DNA of 64,000 bases, taken from contig JAFUTW010000013.1 of assembly GCA_017484085.1 (NCBI GenBank), positions 95,572-159,571 of the forward strand, in the 5' to 3' direction. Of the stretch, positions 50,453 to 59,225 are shown in pieces (the stretch's first letter is position 1; every line of letters begins with the position of its first letter). This stretch comes from Clostridia bacterium (GTDB lineage Bacteria > Bacillota > Clostridia > Christensenellales > Aristaeellaceae). Below the pieces are notes generated by a model. The model searched no databases. It saw only the letters and a list, made by a program, of their open reading frames with translations, and had not been told where the DNA came from. Both the position numbers and the translations under genes were made by a program.

Positions 50453-51442
50453 TCAGGTCGTTTCGCGCTCGCAGATCTCCATATTGAGGATCATCCTGTG
50501 CGCGACCGGCTTGCCTTCCAACGCATCCATGAGCGTCCTGGCCGAACTGATAGCGACCGCCGGTATGATCGTATCCAGCGAGGAGAGTCGCGGCCTGCAC
50601 GCCTCACACAGCCGGGAGTTGTCCTCTCCCATGACCGAAAGCCTTTCCGGCACGTCCAGCCCCATGTCCTGCGCCGCGTGGAGCACGCCGATCGCCAGCA
50701 TGTCCTGCGCGCACAGCACCGCGTCCGTCGCCGGCTCCTCCTCCATGATCCTCCGCAGGACAGCCTCTCCCTCCGGCCCGGTGGCCGGGATCCCTTCATA
50801 AACCCTGCCCTGCACGCCAAAGTCGCGGATGCCCGCTTCAAATCCGCTGCGGATGATCTTTGTGCTGATACGCCCGGCGTCGATCACCAGCGCCATCTGT
50901 TTCCTGCCGCGTTCCGAAAGCATCCTCACGCAGCGCCAGAAGGCGTCCTTCTCATCCACGCCGACGCAGTAGACGTTGCTCATCCCGAAGTCGGTCGCCT
51001 GGTTGACCATGACGACCGGGATATCCGGCAGGCAGCGTGAAATGGCCTGCGAGATCTCGTCACGGTTCATAAAGGTCACGCCGAGCAGCAGCGCGCCGAG
51101 CACGCGGCGGCTGGCGAGCTCCGTCAGGGCCTGCGCGACGGTATTGTCCTTCCCGGTGTACTGGATAAAGCAGGTATACCCGTTCTGCATCAGCTCGCGG
51201 ATGACGCTGTAGAGCACGTTCCCCAGCCGGTGCGTGACCAGGTCGTCCGTCACGATGCCGATCATGCGGGAATTCTGCATGACCAGGGCGCGCGCGTTGA
51301 GGTCCGGCGTATAGTGGTGCTCCTCCAGCAGTCGCTCGATCCTCTCCCTCGTGGACTGCTTTACGCCGGGTTTTTTATTGACGACGCGGGAGACCGTCCC
51401 GGGCGATACGCCGGCAATCTTTGCGATATCATAAATCGTCAT
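50453..51442 (-). CDS. LacI-family regulator of the ICL/PEP-mutase operon
   Basis: The 329-residue protein has an N-terminal helix-turn-helix (TIYDIAKIAGVSPGTVSRVV) with hinge and a binding-protein-like effector domain. AAGGAG precedes the ATG. It is encoded directly upstream of the operon in the same direction, and the intervening DNA carries two TGCAATCGATTGCA-type palindromes, a sequence class bound by LacI/GalR proteins. It should therefore control the transporter and enzymes in response to the imported compound. Confidence 0.9.
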   Translation of the reverse strand: MTIYDIAKIAGVSPGTVSRVVNKKPGVKQSTRERIERLLEEHHYTPDLNARALVMQNSRMIGIVTDDLVTHRLGNVLYSVIRELMQNGYTCFIQYTGKDNTVAQALTELASRRVLGALLLGVTFMNRDEISQAISRCLPDIPVVMVNQATDFGMSNVYCVGVDEKDAFWRCVRMLSERGRKQMALVIDAGRISTKIIRSGFEAGIRDFGVQGRVYEGIPATGPEGEAVLRRIMEEEPATDAVLCAQDMLAIGVLHAAQDMGLDVPERLSVMGEDNSRLCEACRPRLSSLDTIIPAVAISSARTLMDALEGKPVAHRMILNMEICERETT

Positions 51443-51512
51443 ATTCCGTTACGCTCCTTGCTCCTCGTCCGTTCCCCAAAGACCTCTGTCAGGTGATTTC
51501 CCGCATTGCCGT

Positions 51513-52538
51513 CTATGCCCGCTGCGCCGCCGCAGCCATCCCGGCGCACGCCGCGATCATCAGCGCGTACAGCAGCACGTTGGGAAGCGCCGTCTTGTCC
51601 AGCGCCCATTCGATGCCGCCGACAAGCGCCACCAGGCATCCGAAGAGGAGCACCGGCGCAAGATGAAGCCCGCCTCTCTTCTCCTTCATGTTCAGCAGAA
51701 GGACCAGCAGGATCGCCGCGGCGCTCAGCACCTGTGAGACGCGCACGAAACCGACCTTCAGTACGCTGTCCATGCGCAGGCTTTCAAAGACGATCTGGCA
51801 GGCCGCATACAGCAGCAGCGCGCGCTTCGCCCGTGCGCCCCTTCCCGTCGGCACGTTCCGGCACGCCATGAGGATGCACAGCGCCGCCACAGCCTCCGGG
51901 ATGAAGAGCGCCCACTGGTATTCGCCGTAAGCATTCTGCGCGGCAAAGGGCAGGCGGCAGAAGAAGCCCTCCTCCACCCAGTCGCCCAGGCCCTCGCCCG
52001 CAAAGCCCTCTGCCAGACGGCAGAGCGCGATGACGCAAAGCCCGGGGAGCGTCAGCTCATCCATCGCCTCCGCAAACCCGCCCCGCTGCATGCGCTGCAG
52101 CACCGCAGTCGGCCCGTCCTTGCCGCCCGCCGCCCGCATGGTCTTCCGCTCCCGGCGGGTCATGAGCCATGCTGCGGCCGCAACGCCCGCAAGCGCCCCG
52201 TAGAGCAGGAAGCCTCCCTCGCGCGTCATCAGCACATGAAGGAAGCCGACCTCTTTATAATAGGAAAGCCGGAAAAGACAGTACAGCAGCCTGGCGCCGG
52301 CAAAGCCGGAGAGCAGGAAGAGGGCGTCCGTGCCCGCCCCTCCCGGCAGCACGCGCGAGTACCGCTTGCCGGCCAGATCCATCAGCACGATGCCGGCGAG
52401 CGCCGCCAGCGTAACCATGGCGCCGTAAGGCGTCACCGGGACCGCTGCCGGCTCCTCCAGCACAGCCGGGCCCGTCACGCCCAGGACAAGCACCGCCAGC
52501 GCGGCGCCCAGCAGAATATAACCGAAACGAGAACGCAC
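51513..52538 (-). CDS. Lgt-like (prolipoprotein diacylglyceryl transferase family) membrane protein
   Basis: The 341-residue protein has about eight membrane helices and is organised like Lgt (PF01790): TREGGFLLYGALAG near 100 resembles the GGL..YGG segment and CRLAEGFAGEGLGDWVEEGF near 175 resembles RIGNFINGELFG, but the usual Arg-x-Gly-Asn is changed and the HGG motif is not seen. It may be a diverged transferase for another lipid reaction. The start is GTG at 52538, 7 nt after AGGAGG. Confidence 0.65.
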   Translation of the reverse strand: MRSRFGYILLGAALAVLVLGVTGPAVLEEPAAVPVTPYGAMVTLAALAGIVLMDLAGKRYSRVLPGGAGTDALFLLSGFAGARLLYCLFRLSYYKEVGFLHVLMTREGGFLLYGALAGVAAAAWLMTRRERKTMRAAGGKDGPTAVLQRMQRGGFAEAMDELTLPGLCVIALCRLAEGFAGEGLGDWVEEGFFCRLPFAAQNAYGEYQWALFIPEAVAALCILMACRNVPTGRGARAKRALLLYAACQIVFESLRMDSVLKVGFVRVSQVLSAAAILLVLLLNMKEKRGGLHLAPVLLFGCLVALVGGIEWALDKTALPNVLLYALMIAACAGMAAAAQRA

Positions 52539-52610
52539 AGGTGTTCCTCCTCTTTGTTCAGCCTCATGATTTTTCATTGTAGCATACCCCGCCTCTCCCC
52601 GCAAGATTGC

Positions 52611-52640
52611 TTGACAGTCTCCCTCGGCGGCCTGTACAAT
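52611..52640 (+). promoter_or_regulatory. Promoter of the DUF6273-like gene
   Basis: TTGACA (52611-52616), 18 bp, TACAAT (52635-52640). Confidence 0.7.
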
Positions 52641-52670
52641 GGACGCGAACACACAGAAAGAAGGCGCGCT

Positions 52671-53519
52671 ATGGCCGGATTCCGCTTCGCTTCTTTATGC
52701 ACCTGCCTCCTCATCCTCGCCAGCATTGTGCTTCCCGCCGCAGGGCTTGCCACAAAGCTCCCCGGCTATCACGGGGAGGCCGGACGAAACGCGCAGGACG
52801 GCTACACCTTCGTCACCTTCGGCCGTTATCCCTATGAGGAGGACGGCAGTGAGGCTCCCGTGCTCTGGCGCGTCCTCGGTCCCGGGAGCCCGGAGAAGGC
52901 GGACGTGATCGACGCCGTCAACGAGCCGGGACGCAGCTGGAAGAAGGCCGCCAACGAAGACGACCTGACCGGGGAAAACGCCGACCTCTGCTGCCTCATG
53001 ACGGAGTACATCGTGGATGCGCTCCTCTACAACGACGTGAAGGACACGCAGGACGGAACGCCGCTCGATTATGAAAACACCATCGTTTACCGCACGCTGA
53101 ACACGGAGGTGCTCGCCCGCCTGTTTGACGCCGGAGAGCAGGCCGTCCTCCTCGAGATGCCCGACCGCGGGCTGCTGGCCCTGCCCACGCGCAAGGGCGA
53201 ACTCTTCCGCACGGATTACGGCTTCCCCGCCGAGGATTTCACCGAGAGCCGGACGCGGCGCGCCAAGGGCACGCCCTGGGCCTTCGCCCGGGGGCTCAAA
53301 CACACTGCCGGGCAGTACAGCTGGTACTTCACTGCCGACTGGCGGCGCCCGGGTTTCCGCTGGATCGTCGGCGACAACGGCCACATCTCCGTATCGGGCG
53401 CGGACCGCGCAGGCGGCATCCGTCTCGTCTGCTACATCCACACGGACAGGCTGAAGAGCGCCGGCGGTTCCGGTACCTTCGAGGATCCCTTTCGGCTTGT
53501 GCCCGTTTCGGTCAATTAG
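52671..53519 (+). CDS. Exported DUF6273-like protein
   Basis: The 282-residue protein has a signal peptide (about 1-26) and FVTFGRYPYEEDGSEAPVLWRVL, the pattern of the DUF6273-type domain found in many exported proteins of gut Clostridia, followed by ARGLKHTAGQYSWYFTADW and a C-terminal VRLVCYIHTD-like strand. The domain is thought to share a fold with formylglycine-type or lectin-like proteins, but no activity is established. It is monocistronic with its own promoter and terminator. Confidence 0.75.
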   Translation: MAGFRFASLCTCLLILASIVLPAAGLATKLPGYHGEAGRNAQDGYTFVTFGRYPYEEDGSEAPVLWRVLGPGSPEKADVIDAVNEPGRSWKKAANEDDLTGENADLCCLMTEYIVDALLYNDVKDTQDGTPLDYENTIVYRTLNTEVLARLFDAGEQAVLLEMPDRGLLALPTRKGELFRTDYGFPAEDFTESRTRRAKGTPWAFARGLKHTAGQYSWYFTADWRRPGFRWIVGDNGHISVSGADRAGGIRLVCYIHTDRLKSAGGSGTFEDPFRLVPVSVN

Positions 53520-53544
53520 CAAAACCTCCCAAAAAATCAACTGA

Positions 53545-53591
53545 ACAGAACCCGTATTGTCAGTTTTTGCAAAGCGGGTTCTGTATTTTTT
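53545..53591 (+). terminator. Terminator of the DUF6273-like gene
   Basis: Arms 53545-53554 and 53575-53584 (ACAGAACCCG and complement) enclose a 20-nt loop and are followed by ATTTTTT. Confidence 0.75.
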
Positions 53592-53604
53592 AGTAGAGAT
53601 TCGG

Positions 53605-53655
53605 TTGACATCCTTATATAAACTATCTATACTTGATGCAGAGACATCGGATGTC
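53605..53655 (+). promoter_or_regulatory. Promoter and candidate GntR operator of the ABC/transketolase/TRAP operon
   Basis: TTGACA (53605-53610), 17 bp, TATACT (53628-53633), both near consensus. GACAT-CGG-ATGTC (53643-53655) is a palindrome just after the expected start, with a further half-site GATGTC at 53657-53662. This suits autorepression by the GntR gene that follows. Confidence 0.7.
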
Positions 53656-53698
53656 TGATGTCGTGACAGCAGCCGACAGCTGACGGAAGGGAGCCTTC

Positions 53699-54385
53699 AT
53701 GCAGATCGGAATGGCCAGGGGTGTCGCCAACGAAATTCGGTCCCAGATCGAAACCGACGGACTGACACCCGGAGAAAAGCTGCCCACGGAGAGCACGCTG
53801 ATGCAGCGCTACGGCGTCAGCCGCTCCACGGTGCGGGAAGCGATGAAACTTCTGCAGGCGGAGAACGTCGTGGAGATCAGGCGCGGCCTGGGCTCTTACG
53901 TTGCCAGCAATACGGGCATCGGCCCGGATCCGCTGGGTCTTCGTTTTGAGGAGCAAGCCCATCTGCTGGAAGAGCTGATGGAGGCACGCCTCCTGCTGGA
54001 ACCCGGGATCGCCGAATGCGCCGCCAGACGGCGCAGCGAGGCGGACATCGCCCTCATGGAAGCGTCCATCTCCGATATGGAGAAGGCCGCAGCAAACGGG
54101 GAAGACTATGACGCTTACGACTACCGCTTTCACACGGCGATCGCCGAGAGCACGCACAACCGTGTGCTGGAGCGTATCTTCCCCGTCATCCTCGAGGCGA
54201 TCGAAAAGGGCTACGAGCAGACGGCGTACCTGCACGGGAGCGTGGAACGCGCGCTCTCCTACCACCGGCGAATCCTGGATGCGATCCGCATGCAGAACGC
54301 CCCCGAAGCCGGCAGGCTGGCAAGGCTGCACATTGAGCAGACTCTGCGGGATATCGCAGAGCACAAGAAAGGAGCAACCCCATGA
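53699..54385 (+). CDS. GntR-family (FadR subfamily) regulator
   Basis: The 228-residue protein has an N-terminal winged helix (LPTESTLMQRYGVSRSTVREAMKLL) and an all-helical FCD effector domain with metal/ligand residues typical of the group (EARLLLEPGIAE, DYRFHTAIAE, HRRILDAI). FadR-type regulators usually sense sugar acids or other carboxylates. It is first in the operon and its stop overlaps the binding-protein start by 4 bp, so it likely controls its own transcription unit. Confidence 0.9.
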   Translation: MQIGMARGVANEIRSQIETDGLTPGEKLPTESTLMQRYGVSRSTVREAMKLLQAENVVEIRRGLGSYVASNTGIGPDPLGLRFEEQAHLLEELMEARLLLEPGIAECAARRRSEADIALMEASISDMEKAAANGEDYDAYDYRFHTAIAESTHNRVLERIFPVILEAIEKGYEQTAYLHGSVERALSYHRRILDAIRMQNAPEAGRLARLHIEQTLRDIAEHKKGATP

Positions 54386-55599
54386 AAAAGTTTCTGGCAC
54401 TCCTCGTGGCGGTCATGATGCTCGCCGCGGCCACCGCGGTGGCTGACTCCACCATCACCTTCTGGTATTGGGCGGACAACCCCGACTATTCCAAGACCAT
54501 GCAGGACATGATTGCCGACTTCAACGCCACCAACGGCAAGGGCATCACCGTTGTCGGTGAAGAGTATCCCTGGGACGGCGGCGGATTCAGCGGCAACCTG
54601 CTGACCGCGGCGATCGGCGGCGGCGGACCCGACGTTGCCACCTTCAAGCTGACTGCGACCCCCTCCTTCGTCGGCAACGACCTGCTGGAGCCGCTGGACA
54701 GCTATCTGGACGCCTGGGAGAACAAGGACGAGATCAACGACAGCCTCTATGAGGTCATGCGCAGCGCCGGCGGCAAGGACAGCATCTATGTCATGCCGTG
54801 GAACACCCAGGTCCTCTACGTCTACTATCGTCCCTCCATGTTCGAGGCGGCCGGCGTGACCGTCCCCACCACCTATGAAGAGTTCCTCGACGCCTGCGCC
54901 AAGCTGACCCGTGACACCGACGGCGACGGCAAGACCGACGTCTACGGCTTCGGCATGCGCGGCAGCAACGGCGGCCAGGAGCCCTGGGGCAGCTTCATCT
55001 ACGCTGCCGGCGGCAGCTTCGAGCACCTGGACAGCGAAGAGTCCATCCAGGGCATGAAGGACTACATCTCCCTGTTCCAGAACGGCTATGCCCCCGCGAC
55101 CGCCCCGAACGACGGCTTCGCGCAGGTCATCGATGCCTTCAAGTCCGGCCTCACGGCCATGACGATCCACCACATCGGTTCCTCCGCCCAGATGATGGAG
55201 CTCTTCGGCGAGGACGTCGGCGCTTTCATCTTCCCGGCCGGCAAGGGCCAGTGGACCTCCATGGGCGACACCGAGACCGTCATGTTCGCCTCCTGCAAGG
55301 ATAAGGAAGGCGCTTTCGAGTGGATGAAGTACCTCGCGGCCGGCAAGGGCCAGGAGACCTGGTGCACCGTGACCGGCAACGTGCCGGTTGCCGCCTCCGT
55401 GCAGGCGCTGCCCGTCTTCCAGGAGAACCCCTTCATGCAGGTTTCCATCGAAGGCCAGCCCGTGGCCGGCATCCTGCCCGTGCTGGACACCACCACCGAG
55501 TGGATCTCCAACTGGCCGAGCATGATCCAGCAGGCTCTGATGGGCGACATCACTGCCGAGGACTGCATGCAGCAGCTGCAGGCTGCCCTGTGGGAGTAA
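54382..55599 (+). CDS. Sugar ABC transporter solute-binding protein (GntR operon)
   Basis: The 405-residue exported protein has a signal peptide ending AVA with no lipobox. The mature part (FWYWADNPDYSKTMQDMIADFN, YVMPWNTQVLYVYYRPSMFE) matches CUT1-type family 1 binding proteins. A short calcium-loop-like DTDGDGKTD occurs near residue 175. Its ligand should be a sugar or polyol handled by the transketolase downstream. A GC-rich hairpin follows the gene. Confidence 0.9.
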   Translation: MKKFLALLVAVMMLAAATAVADSTITFWYWADNPDYSKTMQDMIADFNATNGKGITVVGEEYPWDGGGFSGNLLTAAIGGGGPDVATFKLTATPSFVGNDLLEPLDSYLDAWENKDEINDSLYEVMRSAGGKDSIYVMPWNTQVLYVYYRPSMFEAAGVTVPTTYEEFLDACAKLTRDTDGDGKTDVYGFGMRGSNGGQEPWGSFIYAAGGSFEHLDSEESIQGMKDYISLFQNGYAPATAPNDGFAQVIDAFKSGLTAMTIHHIGSSAQMMELFGEDVGAFIFPAGKGQWTSMGDTETVMFASCKDKEGAFEWMKYLAAGKGQETWCTVTGNVPVAASVQALPVFQENPFMQVSIEGQPVAGILPVLDTTTEWISNWPSMIQQALMGDITAEDCMQQLQAALWE

Positions 55600-55620
55600 T
55601 CGCTTAAATCAATCCATGGC

Positions 55621-55646
55621 GGTGCGGGAGGTTCGCCTCCCGCACC
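55621..55646 (+). terminator. Hairpin after the binding-protein gene
   Basis: Arms 55621-55631 and 55636-55646 (GGTGCGGGAGG and complement) with a 4-nt loop and no T run; probably an mRNA-stabilising element. Confidence 0.5.
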
Positions 55647-55677
55647 CCCTGTTCCGGTCGGGAAGGGAGGAGTTATT

Positions 55678-56568
55678 TTGCAAAAACGGCGCTCGCGGCT
55701 GGGCGAAAACGGAATCTGGCCGTATGTCCTGCTGCTGCCCGCTCTCATTGTGATGGTCTCCGTCGTGGTGATCCCCATCATCAATGCAGTGGGCATGAGC
55801 TTTCAGTACTATAACCTGACGAGGCCCAACCGGACGGCCTTCATCGGATTGGATAACTACACGAAGATCCTTGGTTCCAAGCTCTTCTGGCAGTCGCTGT
55901 GGCGTACTCTCATCTGGGTCTTCTTCGGCGTCGGCCTCCAGTTTGTGTTCGGCTTCATGCTGGCGCTGTTGCTCAACCGCGACTACCGCGGCCGCGGCGT
56001 CGTGCGCGCAGTCAGCCTCATCCCGTGGGTCACTCCCGGCGTTCTGATCGCCCTCATGTGGCGCTGGATCCTGGACGGCAACTACGGCGTCTTCAATGAC
56101 CTGCTGAAAAAGCTGGGCATCATCTCCGAAAACGTCGCCTGGCTGGCCACCAAGGGAACGGCCATGCCGAGCGTCATCACCACCATCGTGTGGCAGGGCA
56201 TCCCCTTCTTCGCCATCATGCTGCTGGCCGGACTGCAGGGCGTCTCTCACGACCTGTATGAAGCCGCGGACATCGACGGTGCGACGAGGCGGCAGAAGCT
56301 CTTCTACGTCACCATCCCTTCCCTGCGCAACACCATCTACGTCACCACGATGCTGCGCATCATCTGGGTGGCCAACTCCGTGGACGTCATCTGGAACATG
56401 ACAGAGGGCGGCCCCGCCTACGCCACGCAGACCCTGTCGGTCTACATCTATAAAGAAGCCAGTTCCCTCAACATGGGCTTTGCTTCCGCAATGGCTATCC
56501 TGCTCATGCTGGTGCTGCTGCTGGTTGCCATCCCCTACTTGCGTTCGACCTTCGGGCAGGAGGGCTGA
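55678..56568 (+). CDS. Sugar ABC transporter permease 1 (GntR operon)
   Basis: The 296-residue MalF/UgpA-type permease has six helices and EAA loop YEAADIDGATRRQKLFYVTI near residue 195. The start codon is TTG at 55678, supported by AAGGGAGG 7 nt upstream; no ATG fits. No ATPase gene accompanies it, as in the beta-glucoside cluster. Confidence 0.9.
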   Translation: MQKRRSRLGENGIWPYVLLLPALIVMVSVVVIPIINAVGMSFQYYNLTRPNRTAFIGLDNYTKILGSKLFWQSLWRTLIWVFFGVGLQFVFGFMLALLLNRDYRGRGVVRAVSLIPWVTPGVLIALMWRWILDGNYGVFNDLLKKLGIISENVAWLATKGTAMPSVITTIVWQGIPFFAIMLLAGLQGVSHDLYEAADIDGATRRQKLFYVTIPSLRNTIYVTTMLRIIWVANSVDVIWNMTEGGPAYATQTLSVYIYKEASSLNMGFASAMAILLMLVLLLVAIPYLRSTFGQEG

Positions 56569-56571
56569 GTC

Positions 56572-57417
56572 ATGAAAAACACAACCTTCCACGAGTCCCG
56601 TGCTTTCCGCTTCTTCACGCTGTGGCTGCCGCTCATCCTGTTTTTGCTGTTCCTGCTGTTCCCCTTCTACTGGACGCTCGTGACCAGCCTCAAGACGGAT
56701 GCGGAGCTCCATTCCCTCACCGTCGTGTACTGGCCGCAGCAGCCGACAATGGCAGCCTACCGTTACCTGTTCCAGCAGTACAATTTCCTGCATCCCATGC
56801 GCAACAGCCTGCTCGTGGCTGTCATCACCATGGCGCTCAGCCTTACGGTCTCCACGCTGGCGGCGTACTCGTTCTCACGTTTCCGCTTCCCGGGCCGCAA
56901 GCCGCTGATGATGCTGTTCCTCACCAACAACATGTTCCCCACCGTGCTGCTGCTGATCCCGCTGTTTACCAACATGAGAAAGCTGGGGCTGCTCTACACG
57001 CCCTGGTCCCTCGTGCTGTCCTATACCACGTTCACCATCCCCTTCTCCGTGTGGCTGATGAACGGCTACCTCAACGACCTCCCCGTCTCCCTGGAGGAGG
57101 CGGCTATGGTGGACGGCGCCAACCGCGCGCAGGCTTTCCTGCGCATCGTGCTGCCCATCCTGCTGCCCTGCCTGCTGGCTACGGGTGTCTACATCTTCAT
57201 GCAGAGCTGGAATGAGTACACGTTCGCGGTGCTCTTCACCAACGAAAAGAGCCGTACGATCCCGGTCGCGCTCAAGAACCTCATCGGTCAGCTGGGCGTG
57301 CAGTGGGAGCTCATCACCGCCGGCGGCATCATCACCATCATCCCGGTCTGCATCATGTTCTTCTTCGCTCAGAAGCGGCTGGTATCCGGCCTGACGGCAG
57401 GCGCCGTCAAGGGATAA
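56572..57417 (+). CDS. Sugar ABC transporter permease 2 (GntR operon)
   Basis: The 281-residue MalG-type permease has six helices and EAA loop EEAAMVDGANRAQAFLRIVL near residue 180, with the family tail SGLTAGAVKG. It begins 3 bp after permease 1 ends. A 48-bp gap leads to the transketolase genes. Confidence 0.9.
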   Translation: MKNTTFHESRAFRFFTLWLPLILFLLFLLFPFYWTLVTSLKTDAELHSLTVVYWPQQPTMAAYRYLFQQYNFLHPMRNSLLVAVITMALSLTVSTLAAYSFSRFRFPGRKPLMMLFLTNNMFPTVLLLIPLFTNMRKLGLLYTPWSLVLSYTTFTIPFSVWLMNGYLNDLPVSLEEAAMVDGANRAQAFLRIVLPILLPCLLATGVYIFMQSWNEYTFAVLFTNEKSRTIPVALKNLIGQLGVQWELITAGGIITIIPVCIMFFFAQKRLVSGLTAGAVKG

Positions 57418-57465
57418 CGCGCTTTTGAATACATCTTCACTTCATCTGAAAAGAGGAGACGCATT

Positions 57466-58269
57466 ATGGCAAATTTTGAAGCAAAGGCGAAGCAGATCCG
57501 CGCTGACGTCGTGGATTCGCTTTACGCCGCGCAGTCCGGCCATCCGGGCGGATCGCTGTCCTGCGTGGAAATCCTGCTCGCGCTGTATGAAAACGGCGTC
57601 GTGCGCTACGACCCGAAGAACCCCAAGTGGGAAGAGCGGGACCGCGTCGTGCTCTCCAAGGGCCACGCCTGCCCCACGCTCTACGCCGTCCTGGCGGACG
57701 TCGGCTTCTTCCCCCGCGAGGAGCTGCTGACTCTGCGCAAGCTGGGCAGCCACCTGCAGGGACACCCCGACATGAACAAGTGCCCCGGCGTGGACGCCTC
57801 CACCGGCTCCCTGGGCCAGGGCATGAGCATGTCCGTCGGCTACGCGCTGGCCGGCAAGCGCCCGGAGCATGACTTCAACGTCTATGTCGTGACCGGCGAC
57901 GGCGAGAGCCAGGAAGGCATCGTCTGGGAGGCCGCTATGGCCGCCGCGCACTACAATCTGGACAACCTCACCGTGCTGCTGGACCACAACGGCCTGCAGA
58001 TCGACGGCACCAACGACCAGGTCATGTCCCTGGGCGACATCGTCGCCAAGTACGCCGCCTTCGGCTGGGAGACCTGCGTTGTGGACGGCCATGACGTGGA
58101 TGCCATCGCCGAGGCCTGCAAGGCGCCCCGCTGCGGCAAGCCGCGCTTCATCTGCTGCAACACCGTAAAGGGCAAGGGCGTCTCCTTCATGGAGAACCAG
58201 GTCGGCTGGCACGGCAAGCCCATCAACGAGGAACAGTACAAGGCCGCCAAGGCTGAACTGGGGGTGTAA
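57466..58269 (+). CDS. Transketolase, N-terminal subunit
   Basis: The 267-residue protein is the thiamine-diphosphate-binding half of a split transketolase: SGHPGGSLSCVEIL near 25, LSKGHACPTLYAVL, and the ThDP/magnesium motif GDGESQEG...N at about 145-175. It must pair with the C-terminal subunit encoded 2 bp downstream. AGGAG precedes the ATG. Split forms occur both as general pentose-phosphate enzymes and as specialised enzymes of sulfosugar or branched-sugar breakdown; its position between sugar importers favours a dedicated role. Confidence 0.92.
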   Translation: MANFEAKAKQIRADVVDSLYAAQSGHPGGSLSCVEILLALYENGVVRYDPKNPKWEERDRVVLSKGHACPTLYAVLADVGFFPREELLTLRKLGSHLQGHPDMNKCPGVDASTGSLGQGMSMSVGYALAGKRPEHDFNVYVVTGDGESQEGIVWEAAMAAAHYNLDNLTVLLDHNGLQIDGTNDQVMSLGDIVAKYAAFGWETCVVDGHDVDAIAEACKAPRCGKPRFICCNTVKGKGVSFMENQVGWHGKPINEEQYKAAKAELGV

Positions 58270-58271
58270 CC

Positions 58272-59210
58272 ATGGCTGAAATCAAATCGACGCGTATCGC
58301 TTACGGCGAGGCGCTGGCCAAGCTGGGCGCAGTGGATGACAAGGTTCTCGTCTGCGACGCTGACCTCGCCCATGCGACCATGACCGCTTTCTTTGCGGAC
58401 AAGTATCCGGACCGTTTCTACAACTTCGGCATCGCCGAGTGCAACATGATGGACGCCAGCGCGGGCCTCGCCCACTGCGGCTACACCGTGTTCGCCAGCA
58501 CGTTCGCCATCTTCGGCGCGGGCCACGCCTTTGAGCAGGTCCGCAACGCCATCTGCTACACCAACGCCAACGTCAAACTGGGCCTCAGCCACGCCGGCCC
58601 CAGCTGCGGCGAGGACGGCGGCAGCCACCAGGCCGTTGAGGACATCGCCCTCATGCGCACGCTGCCCCGCATGACCGTCATCGCGCCCTGCGACGCCGTT
58701 GAGATGGAAAAGGCCGTCTTCGCCGCCGCGAAGACCTACGGCCCCATGTTCATCCGCACCGGCCGCCTGCCCACCGAAGTCATCACCGACGAGAGCACGC
58801 CCTTTGAAATTGGCAAGGCGGTCACGCTGCGCGAAGGCAAGGACGCCGCGATCATCGCGTGCGGCATCATGGTCGCCCAGGCGATGCACGCCGCGGAGAC
58901 CCTCGCTGCCGAAGGCATCGAGTGCCGCGTGATCAACATGCACACCATCAAGCCCCTGGACAACGAGGCTGTCCTGGCCGCTGCGCGCGACTGCGGCGCC
59001 ATCGTCACCGCTGAGGAGCACTCCGTCATCGGCGGCCTGGGCGGCGCCGTTGCGGAAGCGCTGTGCGGCAACGCCTGCGTGCCCTTCGAGCGCGTCGGCA
59101 TCCAGGACCGTTTCGGCCAGAGCGGCACGCCCGCCCTGCTGGCGAAGGAGTACGGCCTCACCGACAAGGAGATCGCCGAAGCCGTCCGCCGCGCCGTGGC
59201 AAAGAAGTAA
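58272..59210 (+). CDS. Transketolase, C-terminal subunit
   Basis: The 312-residue protein has the pyrimidine-binding domain with the catalytic glutamate in NFGIAECNMMDASAGLA near 58, and the C-terminal transketolase domain (VINMHTIKPLDNEAVLAAA, AEEHSVIGGLGGAVAE). It completes the enzyme with the preceding subunit. Codon use is like the rest of the operon. Confidence 0.93.
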   Translation: MAEIKSTRIAYGEALAKLGAVDDKVLVCDADLAHATMTAFFADKYPDRFYNFGIAECNMMDASAGLAHCGYTVFASTFAIFGAGHAFEQVRNAICYTNANVKLGLSHAGPSCGEDGGSHQAVEDIALMRTLPRMTVIAPCDAVEMEKAVFAAAKTYGPMFIRTGRLPTEVITDESTPFEIGKAVTLREGKDAAIIACGIMVAQAMHAAETLAAEGIECRVINMHTIKPLDNEAVLAAARDCGAIVTAEEHSVIGGLGGAVAEALCGNACVPFERVGIQDRFGQSGTPALLAKEYGLTDKEIAEAVRRAVAKK

Positions 59211-59225
59211 TCGAGGCGAATGAAA

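Noticed and set aside
57466-59210. Assignment of the split transketolase to the sulfoquinovose sulfo-transketolase pathway
   Set aside because: No sulfosugar isomerase, sulfoquinovosidase or sulfolactaldehyde enzyme is present in the window, so only the general activity is supported.
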